A stretch of 64,000 nucleotides of DNA. It comes from Lacticaseibacillus brantae DSM 23927. Lineage in GTDB: Bacteria > Bacillota > Bacilli > Lactobacillales > Lactobacillaceae. Below, piece after piece: positions 42,219 to 51,834 of the stretch. Position numbers and translations under genes: made by a program. The notes under the pieces were generated by a model. That model made no database searches, was not told the origin of the DNA, and saw only the letters and a list, made by a program, of their open reading frames with translations. The number at the start of each line of letters is the position of its first letter. Position 1 is the first letter of the stretch. The stretch lies in NCBI RefSeq assembly GCF_001436115.1, contig NZ_AYZQ01000004.1, positions 62,001 to 126,000 on the forward strand, read 5' to 3'.

Positions 42219-42716
42219 GTGGCATTATCTGACACAGACATAGCATTTTACATGCGCCTGGCCCTAGATGAGGCTCGCGATGCCATGGCAATTGGCGAAG
42301 TGCCAATTGGCGCGGTGATTGTCAAAGACGGCCAAGTAGTCGGTCGCGGGCACAACCTGCGCGAACACAGTCAAAATAGTTTGCTCCATGCCGAAGTGCT
42401 GGCGATTGAAGAAGCCTGTGCGACGCTTGGCTCGTGGCGATTGGAAGATGCGGATCTCTTTGTTACGCTTGAGCCATGTCCAATGTGTGCAGGCGCAATG
42501 ATTAATAGTCGCCTTCGGACTTGTTATTATGGTGCGCCAGACCCAAAGGCTGGTGTCGCAGGGAGCTTAGGAAACTTGCTGACTGACACTCGGTTTAACC
42601 ACCAAGTGGATGTGGTCGCGGGCGTCAGCGAAGCCGAATCAGCAGCCTTATTGCAAAGTTTCTTCAAGGCTATTCGGGCTCGGCGAAAGGCAAACAAAAA
42701 ACGCAAACAGGCCTAG
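42219..42716 (+). CDS. tadA: tRNA-specific adenosine deaminase TadA
   Basis: The 165-residue zinc deaminase converts A34 to inosine in tRNA-Arg(ACG). The zinc/catalytic motif is LLHAEVLAIEEA (His57, Glu59) with PCPMCAGAM, and GEVPIGAVIV and RTCYYGAPDPKAGVAGS are typical. I choose GTG 42219, eight bases after AAAGGCGG, over the in-frame ATG at 42198. The next features, SRP RNA and dnaX, keep the order seen in other Firmicutes. Confidence 0.9.
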   Translation: MALSDTDIAFYMRLALDEARDAMAIGEVPIGAVIVKDGQVVGRGHNLREHSQNSLLHAEVLAIEEACATLGSWRLEDADLFVTLEPCPMCAGAMINSRLRTCYYGAPDPKAGVAGSLGNLLTDTRFNHQVDVVAGVSEAESAALLQSFFKAIRARRKANKKRKQA

Positions 42717-42742
42717 GCAAATGAATCAAAAAAAGGTATACT
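42714..42742 (+). promoter_or_regulatory. SRP RNA promoter
   Basis: TAGGCA (42714-42719), 17 bases, TATACT (42737-42742). The -35 overlaps the end of tadA. Confidence 0.5.
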
Positions 42743-42748
42743 ATGAAT

Positions 42749-42858
42749 TGCCGAAAGGCCTTGAGGCAATGGCGGCTTTCTGAATCGTGTCAGGTCTGGA
42801 AGGAAGCAGCACTAAGGTTGGTTCTCCATGTGCCTTAAGTTTTATAGCTAATTAACGG
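42749..42858 (+). ncRNA. ffs: Signal recognition particle RNA, small bacterial form
   Basis: The conserved SRP apical loop segment GTGTCAGGTCTGGAAGGAAG followed by CAGCAC is at about 42787-42812. The flanking GGCTTTCTGAATC and GGTTGGTTCTCCATGTGCC form the helix arms. It has a promoter just upstream and a terminator just downstream, and lies in the normal tadA-dnaX gap. The ends are approximate. Confidence 0.85.
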
Positions 42859-42860
42859 GT

Positions 42861-42883
42861 CACCTCATTGAGGTGGCTTTTTT
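42861..42883 (+). terminator. SRP RNA terminator
   Basis: CACCTC, ATT loop, GAGGTG, then T-run. Confidence 0.7.
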
Positions 42884-42954
42884 CTTGCCGCAATCGCCCT
42901 CGAATTTCAGCAGAACTATGATAAACTTATTTTATTGAAGAAAGGATGCTGACA

Positions 42955-44625
42955 GTGAGCTATCAAGCGTTATATCGGGTTTGGCGACCACAAACTTTTG
43001 CCGATGTGATTGGTCAAACCGCGATTACTCAAACATTAAAAAATGCGCTCATCACCGGTCAAACTAGTCACGCTTATCTGTTTACAGGCCCGCGTGGCAC
43101 AGGGAAGACCAGTGTCGCCAAGATTCTCGCTAAGGCTTTAAACTGTGAGCATCTTGTCGACGGTGAACCTGATAATACCTGTGAAATTTGCCAAGCGATC
43201 AACAATGGCAGCTTAACTGACGTCATTGAAATTGATGCGGCTTCAAATAATGGGGTCGACGAAATTCGGGATATCCGCGATAAGGCTAAATATGCCCCAA
43301 CGGTGGCGCGTGTCAAAGTTTACATCATTGATGAAGTGCATATGTTATCCACGGGAGCGTTTAACGCCTTACTCAAGACATTAGAAGAACCACCAGCTCA
43401 TGTCGTCTTCATTCTGGCAACGACGGAACCACATAAAATCCCAGCGACCATTATTTCCCGGACTCAGCGCTTTGATTTTCGCCGGATTACCGCTCAGGAT
43501 ATTGTAACCCGGCTCCAACAAGTTCTGGATGCCAATGGGGCAACGTTTGAGCCTCAGGCCTTACCAATCATCGCCAAGGCCGCTGAAGGCGGGATGCGCG
43601 ACGCTTTATCGATTCTGGATCAGGTCTTGTCATTTAGTGACAACCATGTGACCGCAGCGGCGGCGTTAGACGTGACTGGTGGTGTAACGACGAGCCAGTT
43701 AGGGAGCTATTTGACGAACGTATCGAGTCGCGATATAGCGCCTGCGTTAGAGACCGTGACGTCCTTATTGGATCAAGGTAAGGATGCTAACCGCCTGATT
43801 GAAGACTTAATTGACTACTTACGAGATTTGCTGGTCTATCAACAAGCACCAGATTTGCTTGATGAATTGGAACTGGGCTTAATGGACGATCATTTCAAAA
43901 CCTTGAGCACGGATCTGGACCCTGAGCAAATCTATCGAATGATTGGTATTTTGAATCAAACGCAACAACAGCTGAAATTGACCAGTCACCCCGAGATTTA
44001 CCTTGAGGTCGCCACGGTCCAAATGGGGCAACCAGCCCCAGCACCGGTGGCCGCAAGCGAGCCCTCGGAGACTGTGGACCAACTGACTAAGCAAGTACAG
44101 CAGTTGCAACAACAGTTACAGCAACTTCAGCAACCTACTGCACCTGCTCCTAAAGCACGGCCCGCCGCTAAGCCTCAAAGGAAACGTCATCTCAACAAAG
44201 CCAAGATATATCCAATTCTGGGTGCGGCCACGAAACACGACTTGAATGACCTGAAAGGAATTTGGCCAGACTTACTCAACATCTTGAGTGTGACTAAACG
44301 GGCCATGATGAATATCAGTGAGCCAGTGGCAGCGAGTGCTGACGGTGTGATTGTCAGCTTTGACTATGATATTTTGGTAGAGCGGGCAATGAACGATGAC
44401 GACTTAATGGTCGAGCTCAAAAAAGGCCTGCAACAGTTGACTGGTAAGCAACCTGAGATTGTGTTGGTGCAGACGGATGAATGGCCTGTGGTCAGAAAAC
44501 AGTACCTGGAAGAAAATGGGGCGCCCCAGACAGCCAGCGAGAAACCGGCTGAAGCCCCAGTTGTCAAAACAATTACTGACATGTTTGGGTCAGATGACCC
44601 CAATGTCACCATCAAAAATGATTAG
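42955..44625 (+). CDS. dnaX: DNA polymerase III subunit gamma/tau
   Basis: The 556-residue clamp-loader ATPase has [15 protein letters not shown] at the start, Walker [10 protein letters not shown], a zinc module with four Cys ([16 protein letters not shown]), the DEVHMLS Walker B, and the SRTQRFDFR sensor region. A Gln-rich linker ([12 protein letters not shown]) leads into a tau C-terminal domain. I start at GTG 42955, eight bases after AAAGGA; the ATG at 42946 is too close to that site. I see no obvious frameshift site for a separate gamma form. Confidence 0.95.
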   Translation: MSYQALYRVWRPQTFADVIGQTAITQTLKNALITGQTSHAYLFTGPRGTGKTSVAKILAKALNCEHLVDGEPDNTCEICQAINNGSLTDVIEIDAASNNGVDEIRDIRDKAKYAPTVARVKVYIIDEVHMLSTGAFNALLKTLEEPPAHVVFILATTEPHKIPATIISRTQRFDFRRITAQDIVTRLQQVLDANGATFEPQALPIIAKAAEGGMRDALSILDQVLSFSDNHVTAAAALDVTGGVTTSQLGSYLTNVSSRDIAPALETVTSLLDQGKDANRLIEDLIDYLRDLLVYQQAPDLLDELELGLMDDHFKTLSTDLDPEQIYRMIGILNQTQQQLKLTSHPEIYLEVATVQMGQPAPAPVAASEPSETVDQLTKQVQQLQQQLQQLQQPTAPAPKARPAAKPQRKRHLNKAKIYPILGAATKHDLNDLKGIWPDLLNILSVTKRAMMNISEPVAASADGVIVSFDYDILVERAMNDDDLMVELKKGLQQLTGKQPEIVLVQTDEWPVVRKQYLEENGAPQTASEKPAEAPVVKTITDMFGSDDPNVTIKND

Positions 44626-44639
44626 TGAGGATGATTAAT

Positions 44640-44945
44640 ATGCGTGGAATGGGCAATATGCAAGGTATGATGAAACAAATGAAGAAGATGCAACAGGAGA
44701 TGGAAGCCAGCCAAGCAGAATTGAACGCGACTGACTTCAGCGCCAGTGTGGCTAATGATTTGGTGACAGTGACTTTCACCGGCGACAAGAAGTTGAAAGA
44801 TATTCAAATTAAGCCTGAAGCAATGGATCCAGACGATCCTGATATGTTGCAAGATTTGATTATCGAAGCTGTTAACGAAGCCATGACTAAAGTTGACGCG
44901 GCCACTCAAAGTAAGATGGGTAAGTACGCGAAGGGCTTAATGTAG
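44640..44945 (+). CDS. YbaB/EbfC-family nucleoid-associated protein
   Basis: The 101-residue protein begins [21 protein letters not shown], the Met/Gln-rich N-terminus of YbaB proteins, with a beta core that includes [20 protein letters not shown]. It binds DNA as a dimer. It sits in the usual dnaX-ybaB-recR order, with ATG 44640 after GAGG. Confidence 0.93.
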   Translation: MRGMGNMQGMMKQMKKMQQEMEASQAELNATDFSASVANDLVTVTFTGDKKLKDIQIKPEAMDPDDPDMLQDLIIEAVNEAMTKVDAATQSKMGKYAKGLM

Positions 44946-44959
44946 AATCGAGGGGCAAG

Positions 44960-45559
44960 ATGCAATACCCAGAACCGATTGCAAAACTGATTGATAGTTA
45001 TATGCGCCTTCCAGGTGTGGGCAATAAAACAGCAACACGGTTAGCCTTTTTTACCATTGATATGGATCAAGAATCTGTCGATGGCTTTGCTGATGCATTG
45101 ATTGCGGCCAAGAAAGATCTTCATTACTGCAGTATTTGTGGCAATATCACCGATGTTGACCCCTGTGAAATCGACCGCGACCCTACCCGGGATCAAAGTA
45201 CAGTGTTGGTCGTTGAACAGGTGAAAGACGTGATGAGCATTGATCGGATGAATGAATATCACGGTCTGTATCATGTGTTGCATGGGGTTCTTTCGCCAAG
45301 TGAGGGTAAAGGCCCAGAGGATTTGAACATCGAAAGTTTGATTAAGCGGCTGCAAACAAATGATGCTATTAAAGAAGTCATTATCGCGACCAACGCAACG
45401 CCTGAGGGTGAAGGTACTGCGATGTACCTGGCTCGTTTGATTAAGCCCGCAGGTATCAAAGTGACACGCCTGGCTTACGGTTTGGCGGTGGGTAGTGATA
45501 TTGAGTATGCTGACGAGATGACCTTGCTCAAGGCAGTTGAAGGTCGGACTGAAATTTAG
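44960..45559 (+). CDS. recR: Recombination mediator protein RecR
   Basis: The 199-residue protein helps RecF/RecO load RecA at gaps. It has the N-terminal helix-hairpin-helix ([21 protein letters not shown]), a four-Cys zinc finger ([15 protein letters not shown]), and a Toprim domain ([15 protein letters not shown]...[16 protein letters not shown]). ATG 44960 follows GAGGGGCAAG. It ends 11 bases before the yaaL gene. Confidence 0.95.
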   Translation: MQYPEPIAKLIDSYMRLPGVGNKTATRLAFFTIDMDQESVDGFADALIAAKKDLHYCSICGNITDVDPCEIDRDPTRDQSTVLVVEQVKDVMSIDRMNEYHGLYHVLHGVLSPSEGKGPEDLNIESLIKRLQTNDAIKEVIIATNATPEGEGTAMYLARLIKPAGIKVTRLAYGLAVGSDIEYADEMTLLKAVEGRTEI

Positions 45560-45570
45560 GAGTGAGTGTG

Positions 45571-45831
45571 ATGTTCGGACGTTCCAAAGTGCGACTTAAA
45601 GCTAGTGCTGATAATGACTTACTTGAACTAATCGAGCATGTGCGCGATCGAATCACCCGTTTGAAAGAGATGCGCTCAGACTTTCCTGAACAGGATGCCC
45701 AACTTAAGCGCCAGTTGGCTAAGGAGCAAGCGTTATTCAACTTCTTGTATCACCAAGCCCGCGTGCGGCGCGTTTCTAGCCAACAAGTGGCGACAATGGC
45801 TGCTCAGCGGTTGAATCAATTAAATGACTAG
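45571..45831 (+). CDS. yaaL: YaaL (DUF2508) family protein
   Basis: The 86-residue mainly helical, charged protein matches DUF2508 in position and pattern (LLELIEHVRDRITRLKEMRSDF, FNFLYHQARVRRV). Function unknown. I pick ATG 45571, seven bases after AGGAG, over the GTG at 45562. It follows recR as in Bacillus and closes with a long terminator. Confidence 0.83.
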   Translation: MFGRSKVRLKASADNDLLELIEHVRDRITRLKEMRSDFPEQDAQLKRQLAKEQALFNFLYHQARVRRVSSQQVATMAAQRLNQLND

Positions 45832-45863
45832 CGGCTCATCCAAACTAATGGGTTAGCAGGTAA

Positions 45864-45912
45864 TTAAAAAGGGAGTTAGAACAAAAGCTTATTTGTTCTA
45901 GCTCCCTTTTTA
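45864..45912 (+). terminator. Strong intrinsic terminator
   Basis: TTAAAAAGGGAG...CTCCCTTTTTAA with TAGAACAAA/TTTGTTCTA inner arms. Confidence 0.85.
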
Positions 45913-46027
45913 ACCTGTCTGGGTCGGCCAATCAGCCGGCGATTATGACAAGTTTAAACAATTTGAGTTTAAATGCGACCGTTTTTCCAGTAAGATAGAG
46001 ATAATGAAATAGAAAGTAGGCACAGTT

Positions 46028-46675
46028 GTGGCAGGTATGTTTATTACGTTTGAAGGACCCGATGGCGCTGGTAAAACCAGTGTGTTAAACCAGCTCATCC
46101 CAGAACTTAAAGCCCACCTCAAGCGTCCCGTCACGCTCACTCGAGAACCTGGTGGTGCAGTGATTTCTGAAGCCATTCGTGAGATTATTCTCAACCCTGA
46201 CTATACCGCGATGGATGCGCGGACCGAGGCACTTCTGTACGCGGCATCTCGGCGCCAACATCTGGTGGAGGTCATTTTGCCCGCGCTGACTCGCGATGAG
46301 GTGGTCATTTGTGATCGCTTTGTTGACAGTTCTGTCGCCTATCAAGGCGGCGGCCGACAGATTGGGGAAGCAGCCGTTCTGGCGATGAATCAATTTGCAA
46401 CAGACGGGATTGAACCTACCTTGACGATCTACTTAGATGTCCCAGTGGCCGTTGGATTAGCACGCATCGAGGCTCATCGCAAAGCGACCCAATATGATCG
46501 CTTGGATCAAGAATCGATTGCGTTCCACGAAAGGGTGTCTGCTGCCTACCAACGTTTGGTCGCAGATAATCCTGAGCGGATTACTGCCATTGATGCCACC
46601 CAATCACTTGATGCGGTTGTGGCGGATTGCTTACAGCTTTTTAAAACAAAACTAGCCGATATTTGGGAGGACTAA
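46028..46675 (+). CDS. tmk: Thymidylate kinase
   Basis: The 215-residue kinase phosphorylates dTMP. P-loop: FEGPDGAGKTS; DR(Y/F)-type motif: VVICDRFVDSSVAYQGG; lid: ARIEAHRKATQYDRLD. Start GTG 46028 follows AAGTAGG. It leads the tmk-darA-holB-yabA-rsmI operon, a conserved Firmicute order. Confidence 0.94.
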   Translation: MAGMFITFEGPDGAGKTSVLNQLIPELKAHLKRPVTLTREPGGAVISEAIREIILNPDYTAMDARTEALLYAASRRQHLVEVILPALTRDEVVICDRFVDSSVAYQGGGRQIGEAAVLAMNQFATDGIEPTLTIYLDVPVAVGLARIEAHRKATQYDRLDQESIAFHERVSAAYQRLVADNPERITAIDATQSLDAVVADCLQLFKTKLADIWED

Positions 46676-46677
46676 CC

Positions 46678-47007
46678 ATGAAACTAATTTTAGCCATTGT
46701 CCAAGACAAAGATAGCAACCTTTTGAGTAATGAATTTATTGACGCAAATGTTCGCGCGACCAAGCTTTCCTCCACTGGTGGCTTCTTAAAATCTGGGAAT
46801 ACAACCTTTATTATTGGGATTGAGGATGAACGGGTTGATGAAGTCTTGAATATTATCAAAGAATCCGCGCAAGCCCGAGATCAATTCATGACCCCACCAG
46901 TTAACCTGGATGCGACCTCAGACAGCTCAATTGCTTATCCGATTGAGGTCCAAGTGGGTGGTGCAACCGTCTTCGTGCTGCCGATTGAACAGTTCCATCA
47001 ATTCTGA
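46678..47007 (+). CDS. darA: Cyclic-di-AMP-binding PII-like protein DarA (YaaQ)
   Basis: The 109-residue PII-like protein begins MKLILAIVQDKDSNLLS, has ANVRATKLSSTGGFLKSGNTTFIIGIED, and ends GGATVFVLPIEQFHQF. These segments match DarA/PstA, which binds c-di-AMP as a trimer. Its output is not known. It sits between tmk and holB as in other Firmicutes; its stop overlaps the holB ATG. Confidence 0.92.
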   Translation: MKLILAIVQDKDSNLLSNEFIDANVRATKLSSTGGFLKSGNTTFIIGIEDERVDEVLNIIKESAQARDQFMTPPVNLDATSDSSIAYPIEVQVGGATVFVLPIEQFHQF

Positions 47008-47981
47008 TGACACTGGCAATCGAAACACTGCAGCCCCAAATTGTGGCGCAGTTTAAACGCTTAATTGCCCAGTCTCAGTTAAGTCAGTCGTATATTTTTA
47101 ATGGACCGCAGGGCGCCGGCAAACATGACATGGCTGTTTGGATTGCTCTGCGGTTGTTTTGTTTAAATGTGACGGATGGTTCACCTTGTGGCGTGTGTGA
47201 AGAATGCCAACGCATCTTGGCCCACAACCACCCTGATGTGATTGAACTGGATTCGCAGGCAAAGTCAATCAAGGTTGATGAAATTCGCGAGCTGAAACAA
47301 GAAATGAGCAAGTCAGGGATGGAAACCGATCAAAGGGTGTTCATTATTGATGACGCAGATAAAATGACCGCTGGCGCCAGCAACAGTTTACTTAAGTTCT
47401 ATGAAGAACCGATTGCGGGAATGATTGTGATTCTGACCACTACTGCTAAGCAGCGATTGCTCGACACAATTATCAGCCGTGCGCAATTGTTGAATTTTCT
47501 CCCACCAGGCGCGACAAACATCGCGACGGACTTAACCAGTCAAGCAGTGCCGGCGTTGACGGCTGCGGTCATTAGTCAGTTAACGACTAGCTTGGCAACG
47601 GCTGAGGCATTGAGTGGCGATGAAGGCTTCAAGAGTCGGTTTGAGCGCGTGCAACAATTAACCAAACGTCTGGCAGCCAACGATTTAGAGGCCTTTGTCC
47701 AGATTCAAACGCAAATCATGCCTGTGGCCAAAGAATTATCTGATCAACAACAGATCCTTTCGATGCTCGCACTCGCTTATGAGGCCGCTTTGCGCCAGCA
47801 TTTTGGGCTGGCCACTGACTTAGCCAGTTGGCCGGGTGTTGAGAATTTGAGTCAACTATCAAGTGACCGACTGACCCAGGCCTTGTCAGCGTTAATGACA
47901 GCAACGCAACAACTAGATCAAAATGTCAGCTTTCAAGCTGATATGGAACAATTGGTATTACGGTTAGTGCAAGGGGGATAA
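47007..47981 (+). CDS. holB: DNA polymerase III subunit delta'
   Basis: The 324-residue clamp-loader subunit has a P-loop-like GPQGAGKHD, a zinc module with CLNVTDGSPCGVCEEC, and a truncated ATPase core. IIDDADKMTAGASNSLLKFYEEP replaces Walker B, and SRAQLLNF is the sensor. The delta' subunit does not hydrolyse ATP. It starts with a TGATG overlap on darA. Confidence 0.93.
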   Translation: MTLAIETLQPQIVAQFKRLIAQSQLSQSYIFNGPQGAGKHDMAVWIALRLFCLNVTDGSPCGVCEECQRILAHNHPDVIELDSQAKSIKVDEIRELKQEMSKSGMETDQRVFIIDDADKMTAGASNSLLKFYEEPIAGMIVILTTTAKQRLLDTIISRAQLLNFLPPGATNIATDLTSQAVPALTAAVISQLTTSLATAEALSGDEGFKSRFERVQQLTKRLAANDLEAFVQIQTQIMPVAKELSDQQQILSMLALAYEAALRQHFGLATDLASWPGVENLSQLSSDRLTQALSALMTATQQLDQNVSFQADMEQLVLRLVQGG

Positions 47982-47983
47982 AC

Positions 47984-48322
47984 GTGGACAAGAAACAACT
48001 GTATGACGGTTTAAGCCAACTGCAACATGAGTTGAAGGCAGCCGCCGAGCAAGTGGCACACTTACAACAAGAAATTGCCAGTGTGATCGAACATGACGCT
48101 GAAGTCGAAATTGAGAATCAGCATCTGCGTGAACATCTCCAAGAATTGCAAAAGGCAGCCCCTGACCGCTCTAATGGTGCCATTGAACTGTCAAAATCAA
48201 AACTCAATCTAGAGAATCTTTATGAAGAGGGGTTCCATGTGTGCCCGACCTACTATGGTCAACGCCGGGTCAATGATGAACCGTGTCTCTTCTGCCAAGA
48301 TATCATTTACGGGGAACGCTAA
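47984..48322 (+). CDS. yabA: DNA replication initiation control protein YabA
   Basis: The 112-residue protein has an N-terminal coiled coil (about residues 1-60) and a C-terminal zinc motif (GFHVCPTYYGQRRVNDEPCLFC). YabA binds DnaA and DnaN and restrains initiation. Start GTG 47984 follows AGGGGG. The stop overlaps the rsmI ATG. Confidence 0.93.
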   Translation: MDKKQLYDGLSQLQHELKAAAEQVAHLQQEIASVIEHDAEVEIENQHLREHLQELQKAAPDRSNGAIELSKSKLNLENLYEEGFHVCPTYYGQRRVNDEPCLFCQDIIYGER

Positions 48323-49179
48323 TGCAACAACAAGCAAGCTTTGGACAACACGATAGTGGCACGCTTTACTTGGTGCCCACACCAATTGGTAACCTCGCAG
48401 ATATGACCTTCCGCGCAGTGGACACCCTCAAGCAAGTCGATTTAATTGCTGCTGAAGACACGCGCAATACCCAGAAATTATTGAACCATTTTGAAATTGA
48501 GACCAAACAAATCAGTTTCCATGAACACAATACTCAACAGCGAATCCCGGAATTGATTCATCAACTTAAAGCCGGCGTCAATATCGCTCAAGTTAGTGAT
48601 GCGGGGATGCCATCGATTTCAGATCCTGGCCATGAGTTGGTCAATGCGGCAATTGCGGCCAACATTCCAGTGGTCCCCTTACCAGGCGCAAATGCTGCCA
48701 CGACTGCGTTGATTGCCTCAGGGTTAGCCCCACAACCATTTATGTTTTATGGATTCTTGCCCCGGAAAAGTGGCGCTCAGACCCGAGAGCTGGAACAATT
48801 AGCCAGCCAGACGCAGACAATGATTTTCTATGAATCGCCGCATCGGGTAGCCAAAACGCTTGCCGTCATGCAAAGTGTCTTTGGCGACCGCCAAGCTGTG
48901 TTAGCCCGCGAAGTGACCAAACGATATGAAGAATTCATTCGTGGTAGTCTGAGTGAACTCGCGACCTACGCTGAAGAATCCGCTCGTGGTGAATTTGTCG
49001 TCATGGTGGCTGGGCGGGATGAACAAGCCGCGCCAACAAGCGACTTGCCATTAAAGGATCAAGTTCAAGCAGGCATTGACCAAGGCCAATCGCCCAACGA
49101 CAGTATCAAAGCCGTGGCCAAGGCCAATCAACTGAAAAAACAAATTGTTTATAACGCTTATCACGAAATTGGAGATTAA
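48322..49179 (+). CDS. rsmI: 16S rRNA (cytidine(1402)-2'-O)-methyltransferase
   Basis: The 285-residue tetrapyrrole-methylase-fold enzyme has GTLYLVPTPIGNLADMTFRAV near the start, EDTRNTQKLLNHF, VSDAGMPSISDPGHELV and FYESPHRV, all typical of RsmI. ATG 48322 overlaps the yabA stop; the frame's upstream extension lies in yabA. It is followed after two bases by a thioesterase gene. Confidence 0.94.
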   Translation: MQQQASFGQHDSGTLYLVPTPIGNLADMTFRAVDTLKQVDLIAAEDTRNTQKLLNHFEIETKQISFHEHNTQQRIPELIHQLKAGVNIAQVSDAGMPSISDPGHELVNAAIAANIPVVPLPGANAATTALIASGLAPQPFMFYGFLPRKSGAQTRELEQLASQTQTMIFYESPHRVAKTLAVMQSVFGDRQAVLAREVTKRYEEFIRGSLSELATYAEESARGEFVVMVAGRDEQAAPTSDLPLKDQVQAGIDQGQSPNDSIKAVAKANQLKKQIVYNAYHEIGD

Positions 49180-49181
49180 TC

Positions 49182-49913
49182 ATGATTTATCACGAGAACT
49201 ATCAGGTACCATTTTTCTTTGGCACGCAAAATACGACCATCAGCTTAAGCACCTTAGTCAACATCATGCTGTTGGTCTCAGAGCACCAGCTTGACGCGCA
49301 TGATGCTGGGGTGGAAGCCCTGGCAAAGCGCGGTGCTGGCTGGGTGATTACCCAATACCATCTGAGCGTGAACCAATGGCCAACAGTTGAGCAACGGGTC
49401 AAAGTGGGCACCGAGGCCCTTAGTTATAACAAGTTTCTGACGTATCGTAATTACTGGATTGATGACGAATCTGGTAACCGAATGGCCACCTTAGAAAGTA
49501 CTTGGGTGATGATGGATCTTACCACCCGAAAAATCATCAATGTTATTCCTGAAATTGTTGAGAGCGTTGGTGCAACTGAAGCGACTAAGGTCAAACATTT
49601 TCCACGGATTGCCAAGATTCAAACCATTAATGAAAGCCTGCCGTACCGGGTGCGCTATTTCGATATTGACGCCAATGGGCACGTGAACAACGCGCATTAT
49701 TTTGACTGGATGCAAGATAGTCTGGGTGCTGAATGGCTCAAGACCCATCAACTGGTTGAACTGGATATTCGTTATGAACGTGAAGTCGCATATGGTCAAA
49801 CGCCACAATCAGAATATGAGATTGATGCCGCCGATGAACTATTAACCAAGCATCGGATAGTGACGGACGGTGTTGTCAATGCTGAAGCCCAAATGCGTTG
49901 GGCCACGTTGTAG
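49182..49913 (+). CDS. Acyl-ACP thioesterase, double hot-dog type
   Basis: The 243-residue protein has two hot-dog repeats. The second carries RYFDIDANGHVNNAHYFDWM, the catalytic Asn/His segment of FatA/B-type acyl-ACP thioesterases. It would release fatty acids from acyl-ACP. It starts two bases after rsmI and belongs to the same operon. In lactobacilli this family sits here often. Confidence 0.87.
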   Translation: MIYHENYQVPFFFGTQNTTISLSTLVNIMLLVSEHQLDAHDAGVEALAKRGAGWVITQYHLSVNQWPTVEQRVKVGTEALSYNKFLTYRNYWIDDESGNRMATLESTWVMMDLTTRKIINVIPEIVESVGATEATKVKHFPRIAKIQTINESLPYRVRYFDIDANGHVNNAHYFDWMQDSLGAEWLKTHQLVELDIRYEREVAYGQTPQSEYEIDAADELLTKHRIVTDGVVNAEAQMRWATL

Positions 49914-49940
49914 CAAAAGTTTCACCATATTTTCAAACTA

Positions 49941-49979
49941 AAAAGGCTGTGCCCCCAAAGTGGGAAGCACAGCCTTTTT
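49941..49979. terminator. Bidirectional terminator
   Basis: AAAAGGCTGTGC and GCACAGCCTTTTT arms between convergent genes. Confidence 0.8.
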
Positions 49980-49986
49980 GTTGCCA

Positions 49987-50958
49987 TTAGCTAATGGCAT
50001 TATCCATATAATGGGCGAGTTCTTCTTTGCTCTTGCCGTTAGAGAGACCGACAATCAGTTTGATGCGTGCCTTTTGTCCATTCAGGCCTTGGCAGAAAAT
50101 AACCCCCATTTTCTTGAGCTGAACACCGCCGCCTTCATAATCGTAGACTGGTTCAGCCACACCGTTGAAACAACGAGAGACCAGAACGACTGGAATATCG
50201 CGATTGATGAGACGTTGCACCCCATCAAGCGTTGCAGGGGGTAAATTCCCCGCGCCTAAGGCTTCAATGACCAAGCCATTGGTATTGTCAGGGAGCATAT
50301 CAAACATGGTGCTATCCATGCCGGCAAAGGCCTTAAGCATGAAGACATTATCCACCACGTGATCAATGTTTGAGGTTTCTTGATTAATCAGTTCTTGGAA
50401 GAAGCGGACGCTGTCATGTGTGACCAGTCCGACCGGGCCAAAAGTTGGGGTGCGGAAGGTGGCCACGTTGGTTGTATGGGTTTTGGTTACGTAGCGCGCG
50501 GTATGAATCTCGTCATTCATCACGACCAGGACGCCTTTGCCCTTGGCACCTTCACTTGCAGCGGTCTGGATGGCCGTTTGAAAATTGTAGAGACCATCTG
50601 ATCCAATTTCATTGGAAGAGCGCATGGCGCCAGTGACCACAATCGGAATGGTGCTGCCAAGCGTGAGATCCAAGAAGTAGGCCGTTTCTTCAAGCGTGTC
50701 GGTCCCGTGAGTGATCACCACGCCATCAATACCCTCAGCTTCGGCGCGTTCAATCCGCTTTGTCAATTGCAACATGAGCTTTGGGGTCATGTGCGGAGAA
50801 GGCACGTTGAAGATATCTTCAGTCGTGAGACTAACCCGCGCACCAAGGGCTGGATTGGCGTCGAGCAGTGGATTGGTGGCACTGGGCGACATTGCCCCAG
50901 AATCGTCGGCGGTCATTGAAATCGTGCCGCCAGTATGGAGCGCAAGAATTTGTTTCAT
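49987..50958 (-). CDS. L-asparaginase
   Basis: The 323-residue type I/II asparaginase hydrolyses asparagine to aspartate and ammonia. The first catalytic motif is LHTGGTISM and the second is VITHGTDTLEETAYFLDL, with MRSSNEIGSDG and EALGAGNLPP further along. No signal peptide is seen, so it is cytosolic. ATG 50958 follows AAAGGATC. It is a single-gene unit with a shared terminator. Confidence 0.93.
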   Translation of the reverse strand: MKQILALHTGGTISMTADDSGAMSPSATNPLLDANPALGARVSLTTEDIFNVPSPHMTPKLMLQLTKRIERAEAEGIDGVVITHGTDTLEETAYFLDLTLGSTIPIVVTGAMRSSNEIGSDGLYNFQTAIQTAASEGAKGKGVLVVMNDEIHTARYVTKTHTTNVATFRTPTFGPVGLVTHDSVRFFQELINQETSNIDHVVDNVFMLKAFAGMDSTMFDMLPDNTNGLVIEALGAGNLPPATLDGVQRLINRDIPVVLVSRCFNGVAEPVYDYEGGGVQLKKMGVIFCQGLNGQKARIKLIVGLSNGKSKEELAHYMDNAIS

Positions 50959-51092
50959 AAGTAAGATCCTTTCACTTTGGGTTTAACACTAGCATAGCAA
51001 ACACCCGGCGTTTGACAACCCCTTTTGAGCCGGCAGGCCAGGCGGCTTTATTTTTGTCAGCGCGCGGTGTACACTGAATAGGTTACAAAATT

Positions 51093-51185
51093 TAGGAGTA
51101 GGAACCAACGCGTTAAGTGCCGCCGGAACGGAATGTGAACGGTGGACGAAGACTCAGTCGCGGTGTTGGTTCCGCATTCGCCTAG
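51093..51185 (+). ncRNA. Tetrahydrofolate riboswitch
   Basis: The sequence contains the THF riboswitch core: GGAGTAGG at the 5' end, CGCGTTAAGTGCCGCC, GGAACGGAATG, GGTGGACGAAGAC, then a closing TCGCGGTGTTGGTTCC...GCATTCGCCTA. This matches the THF class (RF01831) and precedes folT, which is the expected target. Folate binding would reduce folT expression. Confidence 0.88.
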
Positions 51186-51197
51186 TTTTTTTGGGCG

Positions 51198-51213
51198 TCT
51201 CCAACAAAGGAGA
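51198..51213 (+). promoter_or_regulatory. folT: Possible ribosome-site sequestering hairpin of folT
   Basis: TCTCC, AACAAA loop, GGAGA: the right arm is the folT Shine-Dalgarno. It lies just after the riboswitch and could be its expression platform. Confidence 0.5.
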
Positions 51214-51221
51214 TTGTCATT

Positions 51222-51749
51222 ATGGAAAGTTTATCGTTTTCTAGTTCCAAATTGTCGGTGAAAAACACCGTCATCATGGGCCTGCTTGTGGCCATGAATA
51301 TTGTTCTTGGTCGCTTCTCAGTCGGGCCAAGTTTTGCAAAAATCAGTTTGGTGTTCTTCGCCACCATCCTGATGGGTTATCTGTTGGGACCGTGGTGGGC
51401 CGCTGTAGGGGCGGCCATCGCTGATCAATTAGGAATCTTATTGACTGGGGGCCAGAACTTCCCGGGCTTTACGATATCGGCTGCCATTGCGGCCATGATT
51501 TACGGGATGTTCTTCTACCGCCAGAAAATCACCTGGTGGCGTGCGATTGTCGCTGTCTTCTTGGTGATGCTGATTAGCAACGTCATCTTAACGACGTGGT
51601 GGCTCGATATTATGGGCACGCCATGGCAAGGGATTATCGTTGTGCGAGCGGTCAAGAACCTGGTGGTCTTCCCATTCCAAGCGGTCTTAACCTACTTCAC
51701 GTTAAAAGAAGTTGAACGTCTAAAACCACAATTGCATCTTGATGACTAA
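51222..51749 (+). CDS. folT: ECF transporter S component for folate (FolT)
   Basis: The 175-residue integral membrane protein has six hydrophobic segments and the FolT/ECF-S pattern near the start ([51 protein letters not shown]). It binds folate outside and joins the EcfAA'T module, which is not in this window. The THF riboswitch upstream supports the folate assignment. ATG follows AAAGGAG. Confidence 0.92.
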   Translation: MESLSFSSSKLSVKNTVIMGLLVAMNIVLGRFSVGPSFAKISLVFFATILMGYLLGPWWAAVGAAIADQLGILLTGGQNFPGFTISAAIAAMIYGMFFYRQKITWWRAIVAVFLVMLISNVILTTWWLDIMGTPWQGIIVVRAVKNLVVFPFQAVLTYFTLKEVERLKPQLHLDD

Positions 51750-51834
51750 ACAAGCAACCGGCCGCGTGCCGGTTTTTTAATTTCCTTGGCTTGTGGTAAA
51801 CTAAATCCATTATTGAACAGAACGGAGATTGATC

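Noticed and set aside
44090-44150. CAA/CAG-rich stretch in dnaX as a frameshift site
   Set aside because: There is no A-run slippery site or downstream hairpin; it codes the Gln-rich linker.
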